This document shows positions 1-7,696 of a DNA stretch of 19,169 bases, piece by piece. Position numbers and translations under genes: made by a program. The notes under the pieces were generated by a model. It saw only the letters and a list, made by a program, of their open reading frames with translations. It was not told where the DNA came from and did no database searches. Where the stretch lies: positions 1 to 19,169 of the forward strand of contig CALEYQ010000035.1 in NCBI GenBank assembly GCA_937924855.1, written 5' to 3'. Source of the DNA: an uncultured Bacteroidota bacterium. Its GTDB lineage: Bacteria > Bacteroidota > Bacteroidia > JADZBD01. Position 1 is the first letter of the stretch; each line of letters opens with the position of its first letter.

Positions 1-720
1 GGTTCTGAACCCGATATCGCCGCCTGCCAGCCCAAAATACTTTCTTTCGATAAACGGAATGAGTTTGAATATGCCGGAGCTGCCGGAGGATTTATTGATT
101 TTCTGGGCTATCCCTTTTGCCGGGGAAGAATATTTCACAATCACGAATTGGATATGGGCCAGTACGACGATACCACCGAAATTTTCTGGGCCACCGGTGC
201 ATGCCTGGCCGTTAAAGCCAAAGCCTTTCATGAGGCCGGAGGTTTCGACGAAGACTTCTTCGCCCATATGGAAGAAATTGATTTGTGCTGGCGTATGAAA
301 AATTCAGGACACCGGATTTTCTATTGCGGCGATTCTACCGTTCATCATGTGGGCGGTGCAACCCTCCAAAAAATTAATCCCCAAAAAACTTTTCTGAACT
401 TCAGGAACAGTCTTTTTTGCCTGGTCAAAAACGGCAGGGGATGGAAGGTACCCTTTCTTGTTTTATACCGGCTCTTCCTCGACGGAATAGCTTCCCTGAA
501 ATTTATTGCCGAAGGTAATTTCATGCACTTCCTGGCCGTATTCCGGAGCCACCTGAGCTTTTATTTCCATCTGATTCCCATGATCCGAAAGCGCAGGAAG
601 CTTGCCAAATCCCGAAACCGGATTTCAGAATTTCCCATGTACCGGAAAAGTATTGTCTTTGAGTTTTACCTGCGGGGCTTACGCACTTTTTCTGCCCTCG
701 ATAAATCCCGGTTCAGATAA
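1..720 (+). CDS. Glycosyltransferase family 2, 5'-truncated by window edge
   Basis: The reading frame is open from base 1, so the N-terminal nucleotide-binding part, including the usual DXD region, lies outside the window. The 239 visible residues hold the second half of a GT-A fold: a WATGACLAV strand and helix, then a GGFDEDFF segment and MEEIDLCWR (residues 90-98), whose acidic ED/EID cluster is where GT2 enzymes place the catalytic base. The C-terminal 100 residues are basic with hydrophobic stretches, as in membrane-associated GT2 enzymes that build surface glycans at the inner face of the cytoplasmic membrane. Donor and acceptor cannot be told. An internal ATG at 148 is not the real start, because homology-like sequence continues upstream of it. 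The 3' end overlaps the 3' end of aroQ on the other strand by 55 bases. Confidence 0.9.
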   Translation, partial: GSEPDIAACQPKILSFDKRNEFEYAGAAGGFIDFLGYPFCRGRIFHNHELDMGQYDDTTEIFWATGACLAVKAKAFHEAGGFDEDFFAHMEEIDLCWRMKNSGHRIFYCGDSTVHHVGGATLQKINPQKTFLNFRNSLFCLVKNGRGWKVPFLVLYRLFLDGIASLKFIAEGNFMHFLAVFRSHLSFYFHLIPMIRKRRKLAKSRNRISEFPMYRKSIVFEFYLRGLRTFSALDKSRFR

Positions 721-1133
721 CGAAGCAGGGCTGCCGCAGCGAGACGGTAAGAGTCGAATCCAAAACCACCAATGGTTCCTATGCACCGGGATCCGGTATA
801 GCTGATGTGGCGGTAGTCTTCCCGGGAAAAAATATTGCTCAGATGAACCTCCACCACCGGAATTTCAACGGCTGAAATGGCATCGGCAATGGCAATGGAT
901 GTATGTGTGTAAGCCCCGGGGTTAATGATGATGCCCTCGTAGTTCCCCTCGGCCTTATGAATCCGGTTGATGATTTCGCCCTCTACATTACTCTGGTAAA
1001 AAGAAAACCTGATTTCCGGGTGACTTTCCTTTAAAAGTTTCATGCCCTCTTCAAGGCTCAGCTTTCCATAAACTTTTTTTTCCCGCTTTCCGGTCAGATT
1101 GAGGTTGGGGCCGTTTATTACCAGGATTTTCAT
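666..1133 (-). CDS. aroQ: 3-dehydroquinate dehydratase, type II
   Basis: This cytosolic shikimate-pathway enzyme converts 3-dehydroquinate to 3-dehydroshikimate. The protein is 155 residues and opens with the family signature KILVINGPNLNLTGKRE. Landmarks are R17 and Y22 of the flexible active-site lid, N71 in INPGAYTHTS, H97 in VEVHLSN, R104 in FSRED and the C-terminal GTIGGFGFDSYRLA. The start at 1133 places the first strand directly after Met; an upstream extension (MYFWP) has no family counterpart. The C-terminus is about ten basic residues longer than the usual 140-150, and this tail is what overlaps the convergent glycosyltransferase gene. In the lid the common REP proline is a lysine (REKKVYG). 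It diverges from xerD, with 89 bases between the starts. Confidence 0.95.
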   Translation of the reverse strand: MKILVINGPNLNLTGKREKKVYGKLSLEEGMKLLKESHPEIRFSFYQSNVEGEIINRIHKAEGNYEGIIINPGAYTHTSIAIADAISAVEIPVVEVHLSNIFSREDYRHISYTGSRCIGTIGGFGFDSYRLAAAALLRYLNRDLSRAEKVRKPRR

Positions 1134-1137
1134 TGGC

Positions 1138-1145
1138 CAAAAGTA
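1138..1145 (-). promoter_or_regulatory. Candidate Bacteroidota -7 element (TACTTTTG) for aroQ
   Basis: On the minus strand TACTTTTG fits the Bacteroidota -7 consensus TAnnTTTG exactly and lies only 4 bases before the aroQ ATG. No TTTG (-33 element) is visible 19-21 bases further upstream. If functional, transcription would begin at or beside the ATG, giving an almost leaderless message. A chance match is possible. Confidence 0.3.
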
Positions 1146-1179
1146 CAAATTCGGTGCATTGTTTTGTTGATAATTCGGT

Positions 1180-1207
1180 TTTGAGAAATTCCGGCAGGGC
1201 GTATTTG
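1180..1207 (+). promoter_or_regulatory. Weak candidate promoter for xerD (TTTG, 18 bases, TATTTG)
   Basis: A TTTG at 1180-1183 is followed after 18 bases by TATTTG at 1202-1207, which resembles the -33/-7 pair but lacks the two spacer bases of TAnnTTTG. It sits 15 bases before the chosen xerD start at 1223. The match is imperfect. Confidence 0.25.
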
Positions 1208-1222
1208 GAAGTAATTTTAAGC

Positions 1223-2140
1223 ATGTGGAAAGCGGAATTGAACGGATTTAAGGCCTATCTGAAGCTGGAGCGCTCATTGTCGGAAAATACCCTGGATGCC
1301 TATCTCCACGATGTGAACCTTCTTACCACCTACCTGACAGAAACCGGACTGTCCGCATCCCCCGGGGGCATAAGCCGGTCGCATATTGAAAATTTTCTGG
1401 CCTGGATTCACGATAAAAACTTTAGCGAGGGCTCTCAGGCCAGGGTCTTGTCGGGACTAAAAGCCTTTTTTGCCTACCTGATAAAAGAGGATGTCCTGAA
1501 ATCCGACCCCTGTGAATTGATCGAAGGACCGGCACGGGTCAGAAAGATACCGGATACGCTTTCTTTGGAAGAGATAGAAAAAATGCTGGGTTCCATTGAC
1601 CTTTCCAGAAAGTCGGGCCATCGCGACAAAGCCCTGATCGAAACCATGTACAGTTGCGGCCTGAGGGTGTCGGAATTGGTAAACCTGAAAATTTCCGCCC
1701 TTAAGTTTGATGAGGGTTTTATCAGAGTTACCGGCAAAGGCGATAAAGAAAGACTGGTTCCCATCGGCGGCGCAGCCATAGACGCCGTGAAGCTTTACCG
1801 GGAGCATGGGCGAGGCAGCCTGAAAATAAAATCCGGAGCGGAAGACATTCTTTTTCTCAACCTGAAAGGAGGGCCGCTTTCCAGAATTTCTGTGTTCAAC
1901 CTGATAAAAACCCTGGCCGCAAAAGCGGGCGTAAGGAAAAGAATCAGTCCACACACCCTGCGGCATTCCTTTGCCACACATCTTTTGGAGGGCGGTGCCG
2001 ATTTAAGGGCCATACAGGAAATGCTCGGCCATGCCTCTATTACCACGACTGAAATTTATACCCATATCGACCGGCGTTTTCTAAGGGAAACAATCCTTCG
2101 TTATCATCCCCGTTCAGGGACTGGATTCAGAAAAAAATAG
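1223..2140 (+). CDS. xerD: Site-specific tyrosine recombinase XerD
   Basis: XerD, with XerC, resolves chromosome dimers at dif. The protein is 305 residues with an N-terminal SAM-like core-binding domain (about 1-100) and a C-terminal catalytic domain. From the ATG at 1223 the catalytic set falls at R148 (CGLRVSEL), K172 (TGKGDKE), H244 and R247 (HTLRHSFATHLL), H270 (LGHASITTT) and nucleophile Y279 (IYTHID). These match, from memory, the positions in E. coli XerD, which strongly supports this start over a possible TTG start at 1133 that would add 30 unrelated residues. The intact active site and lack of flanking repeats argue for a housekeeping recombinase rather than a mobile-element integrase. 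XerC is not excluded by sequence alone. The next gene starts 18 bases downstream. Confidence 0.92.
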   Translation: MWKAELNGFKAYLKLERSLSENTLDAYLHDVNLLTTYLTETGLSASPGGISRSHIENFLAWIHDKNFSEGSQARVLSGLKAFFAYLIKEDVLKSDPCELIEGPARVRKIPDTLSLEEIEKMLGSIDLSRKSGHRDKALIETMYSCGLRVSELVNLKISALKFDEGFIRVTGKGDKERLVPIGGAAIDAVKLYREHGRGSLKIKSGAEDILFLNLKGGPLSRISVFNLIKTLAAKAGVRKRISPHTLRHSFATHLLEGGADLRAIQEMLGHASITTTEIYTHIDRRFLRETILRYHPRSGTGFRKK

Positions 2141-2158
2141 TAGGTTTGAGATTCGGTC

Positions 2159-3148
2159 ATGGAAATACGAAATATCCATGTTTTTACTTCTTTGGGCCTC
2201 ATCAGCTCCCTAACCGCTCTTTTCCTTTTTCCCTCTGCTTTTCCCTGGCTTGCCTTTGTTTATGCCACCCTGGGATTTTTCTCAAGCCTGAAGGAGGTAT
2301 CAAAATACACTTCAGGTTTCCAGTTTTTTGCCGTATTTGTTTCCTGTGCTTCGGTAGCCCTTTTGCTCGAATGGGAGCATTTCCCGGCTTTTCCCTGGAT
2401 GGGAGTTTGTATGTTGTTCTGCTATTTTGGAACCATAGGAAGGGTCATCTTTTTTACCCGCCTTACCCTCACCGGAGGCAAATGGTTTGAACCGCTCATG
2501 CTTGCCGGTGCAATAATGACTTATCTGGCAGGAAATTTACTCCTTCCCTATGGATGGGAAGGATGGGTACTCCCCGGAATTTGTATCGCTTTCCAGATGT
2601 TGATTGGATGGGGAGTTTATAAAGACATGAAGCAGCTGGGTTCCCACGCCCTGAAAGGATATAAAGTTCAACTGGAAACCAAAGCGCCTGATTTTTCCCT
2701 GCCCGATCAGAACGGACAAATAGTAAACCTTGCCGATTTTCGCGGGAAAAGGCATTTGCTCCTGATATTCGTAAGAGGCGATTGGTGTCCAGCTTGTCAC
2801 ATGATGCTTCGTACCTATGAAAAAAACGTAAAGAAGTTCATGGAGAAAAATATTTATTGCATGGCCATCGGTCCCGATCCTGTAGGTGTGAACCGGGAAA
2901 TGGTGATGAAGTTAGGTCTGGAGTTCAGCGTGCTTTCCGACGATCGTCAGCAAACCGCCATGAAATACGGTGTTCAGCTTGAAAATTACGATAATGATTT
3001 TGCCGACAAATACGATGAAGGAATTCCCCTCCCCGCAAGTTTCCTGGTTGATAAGGACGGCATTGTGCGATATGTTTCCCGGCCCGATAAAGTTGGGGAG
3101 TTTCTCGATCCCTCCCGCATTTTCCCCATAATAGATAACCTGAAATAG
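2159..3148 (+). CDS. Membrane-anchored AhpC/TSA-family thiol redoxin
   Basis: The protein is 329 residues. The first 155 or so are hydrophobic, with about five membrane segments (roughly 10-26, 30-45, 53-70, 80-98 and 112-130, perhaps one more at 138-154). Next comes a redoxin domain (about 170-329) beginning TKAPDFSLPDQNGQ. Its active site is RGDWCPAC with C210 and C213, in the style of the peroxiredoxin-like CPxC group, and LPASFLVDKDG supplies the proline loop of the thioredoxin fold. It probably reduces peroxide or exchanges thiols at the membrane; which side the domain faces was not determined. It ends two bases before the ATG of the phosphatase gene, so the two are almost certainly co-transcribed. 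Function beyond thiol chemistry is not known. Confidence 0.8.
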   Translation: MEIRNIHVFTSLGLISSLTALFLFPSAFPWLAFVYATLGFFSSLKEVSKYTSGFQFFAVFVSCASVALLLEWEHFPAFPWMGVCMLFCYFGTIGRVIFFTRLTLTGGKWFEPLMLAGAIMTYLAGNLLLPYGWEGWVLPGICIAFQMLIGWGVYKDMKQLGSHALKGYKVQLETKAPDFSLPDQNGQIVNLADFRGKRHLLLIFVRGDWCPACHMMLRTYEKNVKKFMEKNIYCMAIGPDPVGVNREMVMKLGLEFSVLSDDRQQTAMKYGVQLENYDNDFADKYDEGIPLPASFLVDKDGIVRYVSRPDKVGEFLDPSRIFPIIDNLK

Positions 3149-3150
3149 CC

Positions 3151-4476
3151 ATGATTTATACCCTTTCCGTAATTGGTATCAGCCTCCTTCTTATGACGGC
3201 GGTAATTACGGCGGCGGCTTTTCTCAGGAATTCATTTCTGGAGAAAAGGGTAGGGGAACTTGATAGACAAAAATCAAATTATGAAAGTATTATCGAACAG
3301 GCCAACGATGCCATGTTTGTAATCGACATTGCCGACGGACGTGTTCATCAATGCAATCCTTCAGCTGGCGAATTGCTGGGGTATACTCCCCGTGAGCTGG
3401 TGTCAAAAACACTTTTCGATCTTCAGCCCCCGGAATTCCTTCTTAAGAGTAGTCAGACCGTAGCGGATGTTTGGGAAAAGAGAGGGTTGATATTCGATGA
3501 CATTCCCTTTGTAAGAGCCGATGGAAGCCAGATTCCTGTGGAATGTTCGGCTAAGGTGGCTCCCTTTTCCGGCCGTCCCGCCATTGTGATTTACGCAAGA
3601 GACATCACGGAAAGGCTGACCATGCAAAATGAAATACGGCATCAGAGCGCCATCATTGAAGAAAAAAACAAAGACATTACCGCCAGTATAGAATACAGCA
3701 AGCGGATTCAGCGTTCGGTGTTTCTGGAAAAGGATCTGATTAAAAAGTATTGCCCGGAGTCCTTCATTTTTTTCCGGCCCAGAGACATAGTAAGTGGTGA
3801 TTTTTACTGGTTTTGGTTCCCCGGCCTGGAGGCCGATGGAATTGAGGCTGAGTCTGCAGAATCAAACGGTGACCGCCGATTGTGGATGGCGGCCGTGGAT
3901 TGCACCGGCCATGGGGTGCCAGGAGCCTTTATGAGTATTATTGGAAATACGCTTTTGAATCGTACCATCACGGATCCCACCATAAAAACCCCGGCCGAAG
4001 TATTGAATTTTATGAACCGGGAAATAAAGAAGATGTTGAACCAGAAGCAGGACTCCACCCCGGTGCGGGATGGCATGGATATGGCTCTGGTAAAAATCAA
4101 TTTTTCAATAAACCAGCTTTCTTTTGCCGGAGCCAACAACCCGGCTTATGTTATACGGAATGGAGAAATAACAGAATTGAAGCCCCACAAACAACCCATT
4201 ACCGCCTCACCCGATTCCGGTGGTGTGCCTTTTACAGACCAGGAACTGAAACTGGAAAAAGGAGATGTAGTGTATTTGTTTTCAGACGGATTCCCGGATC
4301 AGTTCGGTGGAGAAAAAGGTAAAAAATTCCTTTACAAGCGGTTTAAGGAATTACTGGTTTCAATTGCTGAAAAACCCATGGAAGAGCAGAAACAAATCCT
4401 GCAGGATACACTTTCAGTATGGAAGGGAGATCTTCCCCAGGTGGATGATATTCTGGTGATGGGGGTAAGGGTCTGA
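3151..4476 (+). CDS. Membrane PAS-domain PP2C (SpoIIE-type) serine phosphatase
   Basis: The protein is 441 residues: one N-terminal membrane helix (about 3-25), a PAS domain (about 42-153, with GYTPRELV and ending in ARDITERL), a coiled-coil linker (about 155-188) and a SpoIIE-type PP2C domain (about 200-441). Metal-binding acids are visible at D217 (SGDFYW), D250 (DCTGHGVPGAF), D379 (FSDGFPDQ) and D432/D433 (VDDILVMG), so the phosphatase should be active. Such enzymes usually dephosphorylate anti-sigma-antagonist (STAS) proteins in partner-switching pathways, but no STAS protein or anti-sigma kinase is present here. An acidic insert of about 15 residues (226-240) separates the first two motifs. 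The gene follows the membrane redoxin by two bases. Its stop abuts the stop of the convergent ABC gene with no spacer. Confidence 0.9.
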   Translation: MIYTLSVIGISLLLMTAVITAAAFLRNSFLEKRVGELDRQKSNYESIIEQANDAMFVIDIADGRVHQCNPSAGELLGYTPRELVSKTLFDLQPPEFLLKSSQTVADVWEKRGLIFDDIPFVRADGSQIPVECSAKVAPFSGRPAIVIYARDITERLTMQNEIRHQSAIIEEKNKDITASIEYSKRIQRSVFLEKDLIKKYCPESFIFFRPRDIVSGDFYWFWFPGLEADGIEAESAESNGDRRLWMAAVDCTGHGVPGAFMSIIGNTLLNRTITDPTIKTPAEVLNFMNREIKKMLNQKQDSTPVRDGMDMALVKINFSINQLSFAGANNPAYVIRNGEITELKPHKQPITASPDSGGVPFTDQELKLEKGDVVYLFSDGFPDQFGGEKGKKFLYKRFKELLVSIAEKPMEEQKQILQDTLSVWKGDLPQVDDILVMGVRV

Positions 4477-5133
4477 TCAAATAATTTTCCCGTCAACCAT
4501 TTTTATCTCACGGTCGGCTATTCCGGCCAGCTCCGGATTATGGGTAACAATTACAAATGTTTGTCCCAGCTTTTCACGAAGATTCAAAAAAACCTGATTC
4601 AGCTCTCTGGCATTTTGTGTGTCCAGATTTCCGGAGGGTTCATCCGCAAATACAATGCCGGGCTCATTGATGAGGGCACGGGCAATGGCTACCCTTTGAT
4701 TTTCCCCGCCGGAAAGTTCCGCAGGTTTATGTTCTCTGCGTTCGTACACTCCTAATAATTTCAAAAGCTCCTCCGCCTTTGCCTCCGCCTCTTTTTTGCT
4801 TTTCCCTCCGATGAAGGCCGGAATGCAAACATTTTCCAGTGCGGTGAATTCAGGAAGTAAATGATGAAATTGAAAAACAAACCCCATGTTCCGGTTACGA
4901 AAACGGGCCAGCTGACTTCCGCCGAAGCCCAAAAGGTCGGCATCCTTGAAAAATACTCGACCGCCATCAGGCTTATCAAGGGTTCCCAAAATATGAAGCA
5001 GGGTGGTTTTTCCTGCGCCGGAGGGTCCGGTAATGGCAAGAATTTCCCCGGCGTTTATGGTGATGTCAACTCCCTTCAACACTTCGAGGATTCCGTATTT
5101 TTTCGTTACGCCCTCAGCCCTTACCATTGCCAT
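4477..5133 (-). CDS. lolD: LolD-like ABC transporter ATP-binding protein
   Basis: This 218-residue ATPase subunit has Walker A GPSGAGKTT (36-44), Q-loop VFQFHH (Q88), signature LSGGENQ (140-146), Walker B VFADEP with E165, D-loop GNLD and H-loop H198 (VTHN). Overall it reads like the LolD/MacB group, including RFRN and LLPEFTALEN, so it would drive lipoprotein release from, or other export at, the inner membrane. The signature has N where LSGGEQQ is usual; the N is tolerated in some families. No permease gene is adjacent, so the partner must be encoded elsewhere. The ATG lies inside the end of the upstream DUF5916 gene (20-base overlap), implying translational coupling; a second ATG two codons later (5127) is an alternative. 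The lolD symbol is by resemblance; other substrates are possible. Confidence 0.75.
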   Translation of the reverse strand: MAMVRAEGVTKKYGILEVLKGVDITINAGEILAITGPSGAGKTTLLHILGTLDKPDGGRVFFKDADLLGFGGSQLARFRNRNMGFVFQFHHLLPEFTALENVCIPAFIGGKSKKEAEAKAEELLKLLGVYERREHKPAELSGGENQRVAIARALINEPGIVFADEPSGNLDTQNARELNQVFLNLREKLGQTFVIVTHNPELAGIADREIKMVDGKII

Positions 5134-7606
5134 AGTCCTGTTTCTTTTTTTTCTTCACCAAATATAAGTAATCAAGCCAGTAAAATGCCTTGAATGAAAT
5201 GGAATTCGTCATGGGAAAAGTAAAGGAATTCATGAAGTCGTTAGGGTAATTGGGCCTGGGCAGGCTTCCAACCTGGTCGTTATCGATGATGTTTTTGTAA
5301 ACCAGGGTGAGCTGGCTTCCGGGCGCAAACCACCAGGAATAAACAAGGTCTATGCTGTAAGCCGTAAAATTATAGTCGTTTTCTCCGGTGTATCCTAAAG
5401 CAGGATTCAGGCTGCCGTCATCATTCAGAAAATAATAATCCTTGTAAACCCCGCTGCTCCAGTAATGTCTTCCTGTGAGCGTAAGGGCCATATCGTTTTT
5501 GAAAAGGTACCTTGCGAAAACGGAATGGCTGATGGTGGTGATTGACCTTCCTCCGAATACAATATCGCCCACAGGGCTCATGGTTGCAAAGCCGGGGTTG
5601 TAAGGGTCTTTGTCCCAATCGATATTATAGGTTAAGGAGAACTTATTGGAAAAGCGATACCTGGGGCCAAAGCGAAATCCGCCTCCGGGCGGACTCTTGA
5701 AATTGTGAAAGTTTCCGGGGAGGAAATTGCCCATTCTGACATTTCCGTCGAGCGCCAGTTTTCTTCGGTAATCGGAGCTGATGCCAAAGTTCATGTAATA
5801 CCATTCCCAGGTTCTGAAAACCCTTCCCGGAATCCGGGGTTCGAAATAATCGTAATTAGCTAATGGAGAAACGGTAAATCCTCCGTAAAAGGAATGGAAT
5901 TTTAAATTGGTTCCGAAAAAGAAGGCATTGATAAAACTCCCGGTTGGCTTTCCGGTTTCATTAAAGTAGGAATAGTCAAGACTCAGGGAGGTATTGGTAT
6001 TCCGCATCCGCTTTCCGGGAACAAATGTGCGGTGTTCAACATCAGCAGAAAACCGCGTAAAATTTCCAAAAACCAAAAAGCCCAGATCGCTGGGGTCAAA
6101 ATCACGACTCACGGAAGAAACAGAGGCAGAATATTCCCAGGCTCCGCCGATTTTTCCGATTTCAAAATTGGAACGGGTTCCGGTTTTAGGTTTTGAACCT
6201 CCTGTTTCGGGGTCGGGCAACAAAACATGGCTGTAAGTAAAATCGCCCTCAACGGAAAGTGTGTTTTTTTTGTTTTCACCGTAAAAGCCCAGGGCAGAAA
6301 CATTGGCGTCCCTGAAATTTCCTTCTCTCAGCACATTGGTATTCATAAAGCCAATACTCCGGTTGTTGTTGAACTGCTGATCCACCACAAATAAATTGTA
6401 GTTTGCCATGGGTTCGGTTAAAATTTTATATGTTTCTCCTGTAGAGTCTCTTACCACAGCATTCATTTCAGCGGTTATGGCATTTAAAATCCCGATTCCG
6501 GTTTTCCCCAGGGTCCTGCCTGAAACCTTGAAGGCATTGATGAGATTTGTCTGGGCAGGATTTTTTTCAAGGGTTTCTCCGGGCTTCAGGAGAAAGGGCA
6601 CACTGTAAAATTTCCCGGGAGTTCGCCCGATCCTCCGGGAATAAAACAAACCACCCTGGTTAAATAAATCTGTTCCTTCCCTGAAAAACTCCCGGTTTTC
6701 GGCAAAAATTACTTCCCGGTAGCTCAGGTTTTTCACTCTTCGGTCGGTTTGAGCCTGTCCGAAATCAGGGAACAAAATCATGTCCAGGGTAAAGCTTTCA
6801 CTGATTCCGTATTTTACATCGGCTCCTACATTGTAGGAAAAGCCCTCCACAAATTCGTTGTTCCCCGCTCCCGAAGGAACTCTTTCATAATAGGAGGAAA
6901 CATAAGGATTGAAAGAAAGGCGAAGGGGAGGTTGTATGTCTTCTATGCCATCCAGAAAGCCGTAAAATTTCTGAATGTTGGTGGAACCGCTGGGGATTAA
7001 ACACCACTGGTCGAGTTCCCTCAGACGACGGATGCCCCGTGTTGCCTGCATGGACCAGTTTTGGTTTTTTTGGTTTGGGAACCGAATGGCACTATACGGA
7101 ATTCTGAATTCCGCCACCCAACCCTGATCATTGATTTTGGTTTTGCTCTCCCAGACCGCATTATAAGTATAGTCGGAAAACCTCCCATCCACCTGAACCC
7201 CGCTGGCATATACCTGAAAAAAGAAAGCATCCTGGCGGGAATTATACGTGTCGAAAATAATCCGGAAATCATCGGCATTTAATCCTCCGGCATCCCGACT
7301 GCCCAATTCAGCCAAAATACTGTCGGGATAGGTGTCATACATAAAGGCTCCCACATAAATGGCCTGATCATCATAAGCAATTTTTACTTCTGTTCTTTGC
7401 GTGGGCGGACGGTTCTCATCGGGAAGTCGTTGTACAAAATCTGAAAACCCGGGAATGTTTTGCCAGCAGGCATCATCCAGCACCCCGTCAATTTTGGGTG
7501 GGTTTGTAATGCGAACCGCCGAATAATGTTTAAGGGTATCGTTGCCGGCAGACAGCCACAGAGAGGAAAGCAGTAAAACCGGCAACAGATGCAGGACGGG
7601 TCGCAT
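5114..7606 (-). CDS. CBM9-like/DUF5916 outer-membrane beta-barrel protein
   Basis: The protein is 830 residues. A signal peptide (MRPVLHLLPVLLLSSLWLSAG) is followed by a carbohydrate-binding-family-9-like domain (about 30-215, with PPKIDGVLDDACW, the AIYVGAFMYD strand and VAEFRIPYSAIRF). A long DUF5916 region (about 235-820) follows, containing FPDFGQAQTD and FAENREFFREG and many alternating aromatic strands typical of an outer-membrane barrel. Bacteroidota carry several such proteins; their substrate is unknown. I chose the ATG at 7606; the in-frame TTG two codons upstream would only add two residues. The last barrel-like strand (WLDYLYLV) is followed by a 13-residue lysine-rich tail instead of ending on an aromatic residue. 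The tail overlaps the start of the ABC gene. Confidence 0.85.
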   Translation of the reverse strand: MRPVLHLLPVLLLSSLWLSAGNDTLKHYSAVRITNPPKIDGVLDDACWQNIPGFSDFVQRLPDENRPPTQRTEVKIAYDDQAIYVGAFMYDTYPDSILAELGSRDAGGLNADDFRIIFDTYNSRQDAFFFQVYASGVQVDGRFSDYTYNAVWESKTKINDQGWVAEFRIPYSAIRFPNQKNQNWSMQATRGIRRLRELDQWCLIPSGSTNIQKFYGFLDGIEDIQPPLRLSFNPYVSSYYERVPSGAGNNEFVEGFSYNVGADVKYGISESFTLDMILFPDFGQAQTDRRVKNLSYREVIFAENREFFREGTDLFNQGGLFYSRRIGRTPGKFYSVPFLLKPGETLEKNPAQTNLINAFKVSGRTLGKTGIGILNAITAEMNAVVRDSTGETYKILTEPMANYNLFVVDQQFNNNRSIGFMNTNVLREGNFRDANVSALGFYGENKKNTLSVEGDFTYSHVLLPDPETGGSKPKTGTRSNFEIGKIGGAWEYSASVSSVSRDFDPSDLGFLVFGNFTRFSADVEHRTFVPGKRMRNTNTSLSLDYSYFNETGKPTGSFINAFFFGTNLKFHSFYGGFTVSPLANYDYFEPRIPGRVFRTWEWYYMNFGISSDYRRKLALDGNVRMGNFLPGNFHNFKSPPGGGFRFGPRYRFSNKFSLTYNIDWDKDPYNPGFATMSPVGDIVFGGRSITTISHSVFARYLFKNDMALTLTGRHYWSSGVYKDYYFLNDDGSLNPALGYTGENDYNFTAYSIDLVYSWWFAPGSQLTLVYKNIIDNDQVGSLPRPNYPNDFMNSFTFPMTNSISFKAFYWLDYLYLVKKKKKQDYGNGKG

Positions 7607-7609
7607 ATG

Positions 7610-7617
7610 CAAAATTA
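7610..7617 (-). promoter_or_regulatory. Candidate -7 element (TAATTTTG) before the DUF5916 gene
   Basis: TAATTTTG on the minus strand matches TAnnTTTG exactly and ends three bases before the ATG at 7606. No TTTG is found at the -33 distance. It lies in the 90-base gap after rluE, so the DUF5916 gene may have its own start site, perhaps giving a leaderless message. Confidence is limited by the short spacing. Confidence 0.3.
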
Positions 7618-7696
7618 AAATTTGTTTGGCGGAGCTCTCAGGATTTTATGCAGGAATACATAAAAAGACGATGAATGGAGTTTTTAAGGTATAGAT

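Noticed and set aside
1133..1222. N-terminal extension of XerD from a TTG at 1133
   Set aside because: The 30 extra residues have no family counterpart, and starting at 1223 puts the catalytic residues at the positions known for XerD.
1457..1981. Minus-strand open frame inside xerD
   Set aside because: Antisense shadow; all XerD catalytic residues are encoded on the plus strand.
3882..4322. Plus-strand open frame in another frame of the phosphatase gene
   Set aside because: Its composition is that of a frame-shifted coding region, and the PP2C motifs are all in the other frame.
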